In this document: in pieces, positions 41,701-55,272 of the stretch | Layout: every line of letters starts with the position of its first letter | Numbering within the stretch: position 1 is the stretch's first letter | Source: Diphasiastrum complanatum | Lineage: Eukaryota; Streptophyta; Lycopodiopsida; Lycopodiales; Lycopodiaceae | Length of the DNA: 64,000 nucleotides | Direction: 5' to 3' | Assembly (NCBI GenBank): GCA_029204225.1 | Contig: CM055092.1 | Span: forward strand, 60,687,401-60,751,400 | Made by a program: the position numbers and the translations under genes | Notes under the pieces: generated by a model | What the model was told of the DNA's origin: nothing | Databases searched by the model: none | Seen by the model: only the letters and a program-made list of their open reading frames with translations

Positions 41701-44700
41701 AAATATCGGATGGGCTTTACTATTGTTAGGGAGTTCTAGCTTGTAGGACACTTTGCCTCCTAATTAATTGCAAACGGACCACAATACTTAGGGAATCACT
41801 TAGCACATACTCCTTTTTTTAGGGTTCTAGAGTCAAATGGAACTCGAAGGAAGACTTCTTTTGTCAGGGGAGAACTAAATATACCATTCGTGTGTGTGTG
41901 AATCTGCATAATGCTTTGCTCGATCCTGGGCTTGCTTAATGCTTCTTTTAGCACGTTCTACCATTTGGTTTGTCTTATATAAAGTTTTTGGTTGCATCAA
42001 TTGTTTTTCGTTTGAACTCTATAGTTGTGGGTGAGCATGGCTGAATACCATACATCAGCATAAATGGGATGTATCTCGTAGTTGAATGTTTGGCACTACT
42101 GTCAGCAAATTCTAATATTGGAGAATATTCCTCTTAGTTTTCTTTTTGTTGATGTATTCTCAAAGCATATCCTCCAACACTTGGTTTACCCTATGTGTTT
42201 GACTGTCCGTTTGAGGATGGTATGTTGTACTCATATTTAGTTTGGTATGGAGGTGACGGAATACTGCTCTCCAAAAATTGGCATCAAACTTACTATCACA
42301 ATCGTTGACTATGTCAAAAGGAAGACCTTATAATTTAAATAGCCTATCTATAAACAACCTTGCTAATTCTGGAGCTGTAAGGGTTGTTTTGGTTGGAATA
42401 CAATGAGCCATTTTGGTCAAACTGACAATTGTCACCCATATAGCGTCATGACTTTTTGGGTCCTGGGCAAGCCTACTATAAAATCCATACTCTCCCATTT
42501 ATTAGTTGGTATTTCTAAAGGTTGTAACAACCCACCCGCCTTTAAATGCTCTACTTCTGGCAACTAATCAGATATTGTTGGACGTCCTTTTTCATACTAG
42601 GCTAGAAGAGTTTCCTCCAAAGAAACTCATAAGTTTCTCAATTCTTGGGTGTCCCACACTGGGGCTGCCATGACATTCGTATAACACTTGGCGCCTTGTG
42701 TTTGTAGATTATATTCCACAATCCCGATATGTATGTTGGCCAACCAGAAAAATTCTGATGGTTTCTCTGGTTGACTATGTTGCTCATCTTTTTATCAAGT
42801 TACCAAAAAGAGATCAAATTAAAGGTTATAACTTGTAATATGTGGGGCATAGTCTACATCCAATAATAGACCTTTTTCTCATAGATACTACTGCAATCAG
42901 CCTCAAGTATTGACCTGGATAAGTTTTAAATCTCCGCACATGATACCCAGCTTAAGGTATCTACAGTCTTAGCATCCATGCTGCAGGAGATCGTTAAATG
43001 ACATTCAACATTGGATAGAGAAAGAAAAACTTATGAGCATAATATACGTTAGCAAAACACCTGGACTTACTCATCACAAAAATGACGACCATATCGACAT
43101 TCTGTATAACCATCCAAATAACTAGAACAACTGAATTAGCGAGGACTATGATGGAACAACTCACTCTGGTCAAGCTTGAATGAACTTTCTGCAAGATTTC
43201 TGTGACAGAAGAACTGCGGGTTGGTTTCGTAGAGACTTCAGCTTCCTGTCCTTCCTTGGCATCCTCTAGAAAATCTTGTGACTCAGCATGTAGAGATCTC
43301 TCCAGATTTTCATCACAAACTTCAAAAAGTGGCAATCTGCGCACAGCAGATTCTAATTCGTGATTTTCTTGTATAGCAGGTTTTTTGACGAATATAGTGT
43401 GGTGTCTCGCAGATTCATGCTTATCTTCCAAGAAAGTTGCAATAGTCTTGTTGCTTCCACCATGGCCAGATCCTCCAGCTTCTAGACCACCGTCCCAGAG
43501 CTCATTCTCACTCCATAAATCATGGAAAAGATCAATTGCTGGAAAGGCATTTGCATCGATGTTAATTCCTTTAATTGAACTTGCAGCTGTCCTTGTTACA
43601 CGATCCTTTGTCACATCAAATGGTTCATCTTCCTGCATCACAGGAAAACGTAATACTTATTTTCAGTTTGCAGATGCTACTTTCAGTGATTAACATTGAT
43701 ACCAATCACAGGACTTACTGTGTGTGGTGAGTCAAACACGAACAGAAAAACTAGCAATATCTAACACATGACAACACAGAATTGAAGAAACGTGGAGGGA
43801 CCACTTCAGCAACAACTATAAAGTTGAACACCCAAAACGTATGAACAGCCTGTGAATTAAGTTAGTTACCTTACCAGAAAATAGGCTCTATCTCACAGTT
43901 CATACAAAGAAATATAAACTTCATAACATCATGAGCATGCTTCAGCAAGAGTTCCAAAAAACCGGTACAAACAAAAGTCCACAGAAATGGAATTTTCAGA
44001 ATGAGTATGGCCTAAATAGCTCATAATGATAGCCAGGACAAGGAGCAGATTGCCCTCAAAAAAAAATTCAGTCACCTCATTGAGAAGACCGAAATTTGCA
44101 TGATCATTGGTCCATCATAATCTTGTTTGATCTTTTAAAGTAGAGTCTAAAATTACAAGAGCCATATTAGCTGTCATGATAAGTAAACTATCAGATATCA
44201 AATGACATTTTGAAGAGTTATTCCTTCTTCTGAAAAGTTGCTAGTTGAACTAATCACATTCTCCTCAACATGAACAAATATTGATGTTCAATAAGCCTTC
44301 AAATCATGAACACTATGCACACCGAGCCTTTCAGCATGGGCATTGTTCCAGTGCTAAGCAATAAAGCCATCTCTAAAAGGTTCCATTCTCAGTGTAAGAG
44401 CCAAAGCTTATATATGCGGTACAGCAAATATTTGTCTATAACAGCAACAAATATGTTTTTCACTTTTATCTTCATCAGAGAAAGGTTATTTGACAGGAAT
44501 GGTCAGGCAGTACAACAATTAAGAAACAGAAACCTTTACCAGGATATGTTCCAACTGCACTGCTGCACCGGTTCTCCGTTCAGACAAAAATTCTTGGGCA
44601 ACCTCAACCAGGTTAAAAACCATGACTCTACCTTCTCGTGCAATTGAAGCAGCCTGCACACAATGAAACATGGACATGTGGCTTGTACAGCATCATCTAC

Positions 44701-46815
44701 AGTTAGCAGGGCGAGTTTATGGATAACATTAACACATGGATATGCACATCAAGCAGAGCAAGCTAATGCTTCCAATACTAGGCTCTAGAGAAGCTAACTC
44801 ACATGCCCTTCTCCGCAAAAGAGCATGCTAAATTTTTTAAAGAAAAAGCACCAGTAGCTTGAATAATTACAAAATCATGTGCAGTACTCTCCAACAAACA
44901 TGCAAGCTCTAATCTAATTCACAAATACCCAGTTCAAAGTTTCTCTCCAGATTCAATATTTACAGAATCATACGCAGATCCAACAAACAAGTCAGCTCTT
45001 TATCAAGTTAAAATATATCCAATCAAAAGTTTCCCCCTAACTGATTTCTGTAGAATTCTGTTCTCTGGTCAATATGCAACCAGCTGAGAAGGGTAATAGA
45101 CTTGGCCCTATTTGCACAAGAACTCCACTTTTTCACCTTAAGCACCAATGCAATTTTCTTACTTTCTGAAACCAGATATGCAGAATTCAGAAAATTCGAA
45201 CGACCTTTTAGCCAATCACCATCATCTAAGTCACTGATCTTCACAAAAAAAACTCTCCATTTCACAAGGCATCTATTGACTTCCTCTTAAAAAACTTCGC
45301 ACTGACAATCTTCTTGAGGCAACTGAAAGGCCTAAAACTGGAAACCTCATGACAAAGAGAACTGAAATCTGATCTCTTCTTTACACTCCAGAGTTCTATC
45401 TCCCCTTCACTCACTTAGGCAAGGAGTGAAACACAGGTGCCTTATCGTCCCTGAATTGATGAGCTAGAGCAGATCCAGAGACCTTATTGGCTCTGAGTTG
45501 GTGGCAGGGTCTATGCAGTCTGCAATAACGAGCCTACACAAAAATGATATTTAGGGCTTTGCTCATACAAATTCAGGACCAATTATAGAGGTCTTAGCAC
45601 ACCATATATACCTCCATAGAGTAAGTACTTTCAACATACTTATATACATAGCACAGGTTGTAGGCAACCTCCCAGATGGCATCAATAGCACATTTCAGGT
45701 CTACCTCTCGCAACAGTTCATATTACATCCTTCGTCAATATCAGAAGGACATGACGAGGCATTATACCATTATACCATTATGCTATAATTCATAGAATCA
45801 CATGTTTCCACATTTCATACCTCATTTAGTCTAGATTCTTTAGTAACTAGATCTACATGTACTTTTTCTTTGCTTTCAAGCGTTTCATACACTCCCACTA
45901 ATACCACATACTTTGACATGTAACCTTTTTCGTCTTATATGCCTTTGGCATGGAAAAGACATCAATGAAGCTTTCTTTCTTCTTTCATATTGTGTCTGAA
46001 GGGTAACAAAGAAGACAGTCATTAAAATCAATATTCAAATTTAAGTTCATGACCATCGATGTCCATGCTATTCTCGCAAAGAATTTACAATAAGATTGCT
46101 TTCATATATCAGACAACTAAAACTCTTCAATTCAGTAGCACCAAGTACACTATGATAGATGTAATATATGGGCTACTTCAAATTATGAGCAAGAGTGTGA
46201 TCCCCGGTTAGATAAAAATAAGAAAAATTGCATCGATTTGTGATGTTCTAGAGGTTGTGTTACATATGCTATATACAAAATAAAAGCATTGAAAATACAC
46301 AAAAGGCAAAATCTACCATATAATCTACTTATAGACACCTATGTTCAATTCCCCTTTGACCATCTTCACAAACTTCCATTGACCACATAAAACCATTGTC
46401 TTGCCTTATGCCAAAAACAATAACAATATTGGGAACCATGGAAAAACTTCAAGACAAGATTTACCTGGTCCAGAAGCATGGAACGAAGCATATGCACCTC
46501 GTCTTCCAACAAACCATGCTTAGAAACAACATGCAACTTGGGAGACTTGTGTGGATACCCATGTATGCATCTAGACTCGATACACAAGGAAATACAAAGA
46601 ATAGTCAACTTAGCTCTCTATTGCAATTCATGAGAAAAGACCAACATAAAAGATGATATTACCAATGCACAAATACCTGACCAAAAGTTCAGCTGAGATG
46701 TTTTGTTCATTGAACCAATCATCCGAAGTGTGTGGCCTGCATTTCCATGCCAATCTTCCAATGATCAAACAGAAATATATATGAACTTAAGACTAGGACA
46801 ATATACACTACCAAC

Positions 46816-46889
<74 letters not shown>

Positions 46890-47924
46890 AGACGACGCCA
46901 GCGACAACCAGTACTATCTCTTTTTCAGTAGCAGTGCAGGATGATATGCTTTACATTAGCTTTTCCTATGCTCCTACTTATTGACTTCAGTCTGTAGTAT
47001 ATAGCTACGTTGTTCTTTTTTATGCATACCTTTGGGAGACGTTTATATACGCTCCCACAATTACCACATACTTGACATGTACTTTAATCTGTCTTATATG
47101 CCTTTTGGCACGGAAAAGACATTAATAAAGCTTCTCCTTCTTCTTCTTCTTCTTCTTCTCTCTCTCTCTCTTGGAGATACTCCACTTATACTTGGTTCTT
47201 TCCTTGCCTTCTCAGATGCGAGATGTGTTGGTTTATTATTACGAGAGATGTTTACTCTGTGATCTTCCTTTTTATTGGATGTTTCTGATGTGGATCATAG
47301 CCAATCCCACATTACACACTTTTTCCAGAAGGGGGATAGAGATGAGACTTCTGACAGTGAGATGGACATTCCAGTACAACGACTGAAGCTCCAGCATCCT
47401 CTTCGCTCCTCCAGGCCCAGGGCTCTTCACCGGAGGCCAACACTTGCTTCTCACCATATCACGCAGTTTTTATATCCACCTAGCCAGTTAGTTAACTTTT
47501 TTCCGTTTATGTCTCACCGGCGCGAAGTTTTAGGGAAACGATCTAAATTGCGTGATACCAAAATCTATTTGGATGAAGATCTTACTTTCATCCAAGTCCA
47601 AGAACGTAAGAAGACAAGACAAGAAGCTCTGTCAACTGCCAAACGGCTTATCTATCATGACGGCATTATCAGATTTGTGGATCGTAAGCCTATAGTTAAT
47701 GAGAGTCTTAATTTTGAGATAGAGTCTGAGTTAGAGAAATGAAGAGATGTCTAGTTGAGCATGTATGTGGTACACATACCATATAATCTTGGCTATATCA
47801 CTCTCTTCTTAGTTAGTTTGGTTTTTAGTTAGATTGTTTTGACGGCACTGATCCGTCTTGTTTCCATCTTGTCTGATGTACTTGTTCGTCTTATACGCCT
47901 TTTGGCATGGAAAAGACGTTAATA

Positions 47925-47990
<66 letters not shown>

Positions 47991-50900
47991 GATCGCCAAG
48001 TGAGATCTTCTCAAATCCTGTTACATGCAACCAAAAGGACACCTGTGGAGCAAAATCACCCAACCAACAGGAAATAGCTAGTCAATACCCTAACCACTTC
48101 ACCCACAAGCCAAGGTGAATGAATACAAGAGAGATGAATCAGAAAATCCAATAGGGAGATGAGCGAGTTCCACAAGTATATATAATCTTCTAGGATCCCA
48201 TACAACCCAAACATAAGCAATTGACCTCCTATTCTTGATTATAGCAGTCAAACACCATGCAAGTGCTCCATAGTCCAATTATAGGTCTGGGCCCTCATAA
48301 GATTATTAATTACATTACCGGCCAAGTCCGGAATGACGAGGCATAACTAATAACCTTATGCACTAGAGTACCGGCTATCCATGTCAGGAATTATTCCAAA
48401 ACCCACATACTGGACATGGACGTAACATTTTTCCCCCCTTGAACTAGTTTTGTCATCAGAAGTGGAAACCAAGGAAGTTCTTCTATATGCTTTCAACCCT
48501 TTCCTATGAATCATCATCCTTAGTCCGATCCTTCCACCTAATCAAGCACTCAGAAATAGAACGATTTCTCAATTGTTTATCTCTGGTTCTAAGTACTCTT
48601 TCAGGTTCCAAAGGTACACTAAGCCATAAATCCTCTAAATGGGTAGAATCCTCCTCAGATCCAACATTTTAACCGACTTACATGAAATATTGGATGAGCG
48701 GTAGACTTATCCTGACGATCAAGTTCGTAAGCTAAAGAACCAATTTTTCTTATAATCTGAAACGGTCCACATTATCTGGTAGACAACTTATAATGCTTAC
48801 CCGTACGCATAGTCTTAGAATCTTTCGGAATTCTAAGATATACCCAGTCATCAACTTTAAATCTTTGGGAGACCTCTTAAGATCAGCATAGTGCTTAGCT
48901 TTATCCTGAGCACTACGGATACTATCACATGCCACTTGGAACATTTCATGCATATCATGTAGGAAATCCACAACTTTATGGATCTTAACAGACTTCGTCT
49001 CCACGTTTACCAGAGATCTAGGTTGAGAACCGTAAATCAGCATAAACAGACTATACCTTGTAGCATAATGTTTTCTACTATTGTAAGCAAACTCAATCAA
49101 AGGAATGTAATCTTCCCACTGAGACTGCCTGTGAGACACATATGTCCTCAACATATCCTCCATAGTCTGATTAGTCCTTTCCATCTGGCCATCTGATTCA
49201 GGATGATCAGTAGAACTAAAACTAAGCGAGGTTTCTAGCTTATGGAATATAGTTGACCAAAGGTGACCTATAAACTTAGTCACTAACAATATCACTTGGC
49301 AATCCATAAAGCCACAATAATCTTTCCACATAGATCTGGGCTAAATCTAAAGCCTTAGCAGTTGACGTAACTGGTATGAACGTAGCTAACTTAGTGAACT
49401 TGTCCACTACAACCCAAATAGAATCATTTTGACGTTGGGTCTTTGGAAGTCCAACTACAAAATCCATAGATATACTTTCCCATCGTTTCTGAGGGATATC
49501 TAAGGGATGTAACAACCCTCCAGTCTTTAAGCGTTCCGCTTTTGGCTAATTGACAAGGTTTACATTTAACCACATAAGACTTAACAAATGGCTTGAGTTT
49601 TGGCCCATAAAACTCTCTTCTGACCAAGTCCAAAGTCCTGTGTATACCTGGATGACCTACTCTCATCTAAGAATACAACTACACATTGACCCAGATATGA
49701 ACGAAAAATATCGTTCATCGTCTGTTGAAATGTAGCAGGTGCATTCGTCAACCCAAAAGGAAGCACAAGGAATTCATAATGACCGAACGATCTACCAGAT
49801 CATCGATTCGGGGTAATGGATATTTATTCTTAATAGTTACTTTATTCAACCCCTTGTAGTCAGCCACACATCCGGAAGCCTCCATCTTTGTTCGCTTTCA
49901 GAAGAACAGGAGCACCCCATGGTGACTTACTTGGCTGAATATGACCCATCTTAAGATAATTTTCAATTTGACTAGTAATCTTTGCCTCTTCTTTCTGAGA
50001 AAACCAATAAGGTTGTCTAGAGACAGGGTGACTACCTGGAATTAACTCAATCCTGTGGTCTACCGACCTAAACGGTGGCATTCCATGAGGTAATTCAACT
50101 GGAAAAACATCTTTGAATTCAGTTAATATCTTATTCTTCTCTATTTGCTCTTGATCTAAGTCCACTGAGTTAAGAATTTTTGACAATTCACAACTACTTA
50201 GATGCATTTCAGAGAAATCCAAAATGGGTTTGGCAAACAAAGAATAAGCTTCATACTGTGAATCAAAATTTTCCATTACATTAGCAAATGAAATCATCCC
50301 AGATGGATGTACATCTCTGTCTCCAACCGGAGTAACTAATTCCTTCCCGTCCTGAAAAGAGAGCACATGCTTCTCAAAATCTATATCAGGAGATTTCTTA
50401 AATAACCATTCATACCCTAGGATTATGTCCGTACGTGCTAAACCTAAAACATGAAAATCTATGAACTCTCTTTAATCTTGAATCCAAACTAAGAGCTTCG
50501 GAACTTTGACATCCCAAGTCTCCAACTCCGCACCTGAAGCTAGATATACCTTATATCTATGATCACTGGCTTCAATTTTCAGGCCGAGTTTCTGCACAAG
50601 ACCAGAGTTAATAAAATTATGAGTAGAACCCCTATCCACCAATATACTAACTTCATGTCCTTTAACTGTGCCTTTTAAACGAAATAATTCATTAGGCAAG
50701 AATGAAGCAGTACTGAATGAACATTCACACTCACAATTAACCTTGTTAATTTCCAATTTTAGATTTTCTTTACCTGGCATCTCAATGACTTGAGCTGCGG
50801 GTCGGTTTTCTTTCGCTGCGGGCAAAACTTCATAACATGTCCAGGCTTGTTACATACAAAACACACATTCATCCTCCTAGCCTTCTTCCAAGACATTTGC

Positions 50901-53900
50901 TTCTTTTGCTTAAAATCCGATGCAATTTGATCTAGTTCGTCAAAATATTTATTGGGCTTTTTATCACGAACTCATTTCTTTCTCTTCTTCTAGTTGGATC
51001 AGATGGATTAGCCTGAAACACTTCCTGGATGCCACCACCGTGGAATCATAAGTTTTGCGACTCGTACGACGTCATCAAAAGTTTGAAGCACGTTTCGCTT
51101 ACATTCATTCTGATAATCAGCTGGCAAACCTAGGATAAATTGCCAGAGTGCCAGTTTCACATCGAATGACGAAAGTTTGTTCCACATCCATAAATTCTTG
51201 TAAGTGCAAGTCTAAACTCCAAGTACCCATTTTGCAACTGACAAATCTTTGATAGAAATCCGAATCGTCCGTAACCACAAAAGATTTTCTGGATACCTCC
51301 ATGAATTCTTCCCACGTAGTGGGTTTGGGTTGCAAATCACGCCACCACGACGAAGCCTTTCCTCTAAAGAACAGAAACACGCTCTCGATCTTTTTCTCTT
51401 CTAGAATCGCGTGTAGATTGAAATAACGGGTCCACTTCGTTAACCGGTCATCTACTACCTCTGGCTTCTTCTCTTTCTTCTCCCCCGAAAAAGGTTTTGG
51501 CTGAAAGCCCAAATTCGGCGAAGGGAGAGTTTTAACTTGATTCAACAGTACCTCCATCTGTTGATCCCTTAAAGTGTTCCGATTGTTCATTTCATTAAGC
51601 GCTTAGCTTAATTGCTGGCAAATTTGTAAATAGGTAGGCATAGGCACCTAACCATCAAGACCTGCATTATCATCTGCCATATTGATTACCTGAAACGGAA
51701 AAATTAGCTTAATTAGTCGACAGATTTGAAATCTTCAACTAAAAGTGAAAAGTATTGCACCTTCATAACTGACTGATACAATTTCAGCAAGGTCTTTCAC
51801 TTTATTAAGCAAATTCCGTTTGATCAATATTAGACTAATTTAGAACAATATCGAACTTTTGAGGATCACCTAAAAAATTTACGAAACTGGGATTTTCGAA
51901 ATTTGTTCAATATGGATCAAACTGTGAAATCAATTCAAAAGGTCGATCTATCAGTTTCACATGTGCCATCACATTTCAAAACATCCTGACATGCACTGAT
52001 TTTTTTAAAAAATCAAAAAAATTTGCATAAATAGCCTAGTAACTGGGAAATCAGCTTTTTGACTAAATTTACCAAAAATAGCATTCATGCATGAAATTTC
52101 TCTGATCAACTACTGTACCACCCCGTACCATGCATTTTCAACACTAGAAAGGCAATATACTGATTCACACCTATGCATGCATCAGAACATTATGGAAATT
52201 TTTCAAATTTTAGTCTAAAAATTGCCAAACTTCCGACGGCCATAACTTTTGCTACAGGACTCTAATTTGGTCGCTGTAAAGCACAGTACAGAGGGAGAGG
52301 AGGTTTGCAAGACACATGCCATGTCACCTTGCCACCTAGGATTCACACGTGCGATCATTAAATGACTGAAAAACCAGTAGGAGGGCGCACTTTTTCCAAG
52401 GGTGTATGTCAAAAATCCATATCCAGCCCATATAGCATCCAATCAGAGGTTACAAGCACTCTTCTAAGGTTCATTAGAGAGGCATAGAGGCTTCTATCAA
52501 GTCCAGCAAGCAATCATAAGTTCAGATTATGAAAAAATTGCATTTATGGACTCCTTCAACAAGCAAAACTTCAAGATAATGGTGCCTAAGCACCCCAACT
52601 CCAAATTGGGTGCATGATGGCTCAAATCAGAGGCAATCCATCATATCTTTCAGCTTGTAAAAAAATCCAGCAGATTCAGACCACCTATTGAGAGTTATTC
52701 AAGGTCAAAAAACGACAAAAATACAGTATTTTTTTACTTTTTGAGACCCTTAATGGTGTCCAATCCTAACCAAAATTCATAACAGCCTTACGACAGCATC
52801 ATTACACCTCTAAAAACGTGCATGAAAAATATTAGCCATGGATTTTCTGAAAATCACCAAAAACATTGAAAAAATCATCAAAAAACCAAGGTTTTTTGAC
52901 AATTTTTCAATCCATTTTGCAATTTTTTGTGGATCAAATCCACATGCAAGTGCAATCAGGCCAGATCTACTGTAATTCAATTACATGTAAGCACTAAAAG
53001 TTCTGATTTCAGTCAATCATGGTTCATATAGCCCATTTCTAGCCCAAATACACCCATTTTTGGCCAAAAATCACTATCTAAGCAACCTTTTGACTTTTCA
53101 ACCGGCATGCAATCATTAGAATCAATCATAATGACTATAAAACAGCAAGTATAATTCTAGAAAAAGTTCAACATCAGTAGCTTCGATAAATTTCAAGCAA
53201 AAAATTTGAATTCTAGTTAAAAAATCACAAAAAACTGTCAAAAATCCATTGATTTCCATCATTTTCTCTGGAGAAAGTCCATAATCATAACCAATAGGTT
53301 ATAAGTACATCAAGCTCTGAGAAGCCACCTATTTGGAGGTCAATTCCACCACCTGGAAGCAAAAAGCAAAGAGATCCACCAAAAAGCTACAAAAAGCAAG
53401 AATCCCGACTCCACCTTCCGATTGATGTAATCCTTAGCTCTGATACCACTATAATGATCGCCAAGTGAAGATCTTCTCAAATCCTGTTACATGCAACCAA
53501 AAGGACACCTGTGGAGCAAAACCACCCAACAAACAGGAAATGGCTAGTCAATACCCTAACCACTTCACCCACAAGCCAAGGTGAATGAATACAAGAGAGG
53601 AGGGGATCCTGGCTGCATGAATCAGAACATTCAATAGGGAGATGGGCGAGTTCCACAAGTATATATAATCTTCTAGGATCCCATACAACCCAAACGTAAG
53701 CAATTGACCTCCTATTCTTGCATTATAGCAGTCAAACACTATGCAATGCTCTATAGTCCACATAAGATTATTAATTACATTACCGGCCAAGTCCGGAATG
53801 ACGAGGCATAACTAATAAGCTTATACACTGGAGTACCGGCTATCCATGTCAAGAATTATTCCGAATCCCGTAACACTCTCCCTCTCCCTCCTGCTGTTGG

Positions 53901-54530
53901 CCGACTTCTCATAGTGGCGGGCACTTGCCACCCTCATAGTGGCGGGCATAGTGTTGTCGATTATTTCATGGGGTATTCCCTTTCTCTCTCTGACTTCACT
54001 GTTTCTCCCACCACATTATCTGACCACTCCTTCCTTTCCATTAATTTGGGATCAATGTTGAATCTCTCTCCACTAACCTCCAACTTTATTTTGTTTCTTA
54101 AAGCAATCTTTTGCAAGGTGCCCCCCTCTGCATGCAAGAGAAACAAAAACTGCGGTCCTCGCCTTGTCATAACTTGCACGATGCAACTTGACACACATTT
54201 TCTCACCTTGGAAGCCAGTGTCTGTCTTGTCTTTGCCCCACTTCTTAAAGAACTTCTTATCTTTAATTAGCTTTGGGCAAAAATTCTCCTTCCGAGTACC
54301 AGAATCAAGTATCATTGAAGATCTTCGAAAAGCAAAGTGCATCTTTGAGGCTCTACTGTTGATTACACCACACTTCAAGTTGGTAGTCTTTACGAAGCAA
54401 GGTTGCATCGAACCGCGGTTCAAACCGCCTTTCACGGTTCGAACCATCGAATCGTTCGGACCCGGTTCGAACCGTTCGAACCGTCTGGCCCTAAAACGAT
54501 TTCCATCGGCCCTCGGGATTCTGTTCGCGC

Positions 54531-54606
<76 letters not shown>

Positions 54607-55212
54607 GGGTGTGCACTCAGCACTGTGTGTGCATTTGCCATTGAGATTGTGTGTGTGTGCTCAGTGCTGTGTGTGACGGAGAGAAAGAAAATGGTGTGAT
54701 TTTGTGTGTGGTGATTGTGTGATATTGTGTGTGTGTGTGTGTGTGTCTTTTGATGTGTACAGTGTGTGTGAGTGAATCAGTGATTGTGTGAGAGAGAGTG
54801 TGTGTGTGATATTATGATATTGTGTGTGTGTGTGTGTGTGTGAGACATGTGTGTGTGTGTGAGTTTTGAGATGTGTGCACACTGCACTGTGAGTTTGTGT
54901 GAGGCTTGAGCACTGAGATTGTGTGTGTGTGCACTGTAGTCTGTGTGTGCACTGTGTGTGTGTGTGTGTTTGTGTGTGTCAGTGTGTGTGCACTCAGCAC
55001 TGTGTATGATATTTTGTGTGTGTGACATTGTGTGCACTGTGTGTGTTGAATCTTGATGGGGTTCAATGTGGGGCTTGGGCAGTGGGCATTGTGAGAGGGG
55101 TGTGGGACCTAGGTAGCTACTTAGTTAGAAGTTAGAAGTTGGAATTAGAAGTTAGGAGTTAGTCCGAGTTAGTAGTTACTAGAGTCTAGTTAGAACTTAG
55201 AACTTAGAGAGA

Positions 55213-55272
<60 letters not shown>

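Larger units (their letters stand above)
47173..47989 (+). mobile_element. LINE 3' part with ORF1-like domain and CT tail
   Basis: Begins in the region after the LINE knuckle ([20 protein letters not shown] matches [19 protein letters not shown] of copy 2). It passes to an acidic and then basic frame, continues through the 3' UTR and hairpin, and ends in a CT tail (47929-47988). A Gypsy begins right after. Confidence 0.82.
47990..53875 (-). mobile_element. Gypsy retrotransposon D with two LTRs, internally deleted
   Basis: LTRs at 47990-48427 and 53455-53875 begin TGTTACG on the minus strand and end at GGCGATC(A). A purine tract AAGGGGGGAAAAA abuts the 3' LTR, and TGGTATCAGAGC lies six bases from the 5' LTR. 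Coding order on the minus strand: gag, protease, reverse transcriptase (partial), integrase. The second half of the reverse transcriptase and RNase H are deleted around 49700. The LTRs differ by substitutions and indels, so it is older than Copia B. Both outer flanks are CT-rich. Confidence 0.9.

Noticed and set aside
42994-43164. Extension of GCN2 exon 6 into a hydrophobic tail
   Set aside because: A perfect GTGAGT donor precedes it and the tail has no similarity to GCN2. It is read-through into the intron.
54661-55066. His/Thr-rich minus-strand frames
   Set aside because: They are translations of the TG microsatellite inside the hAT.
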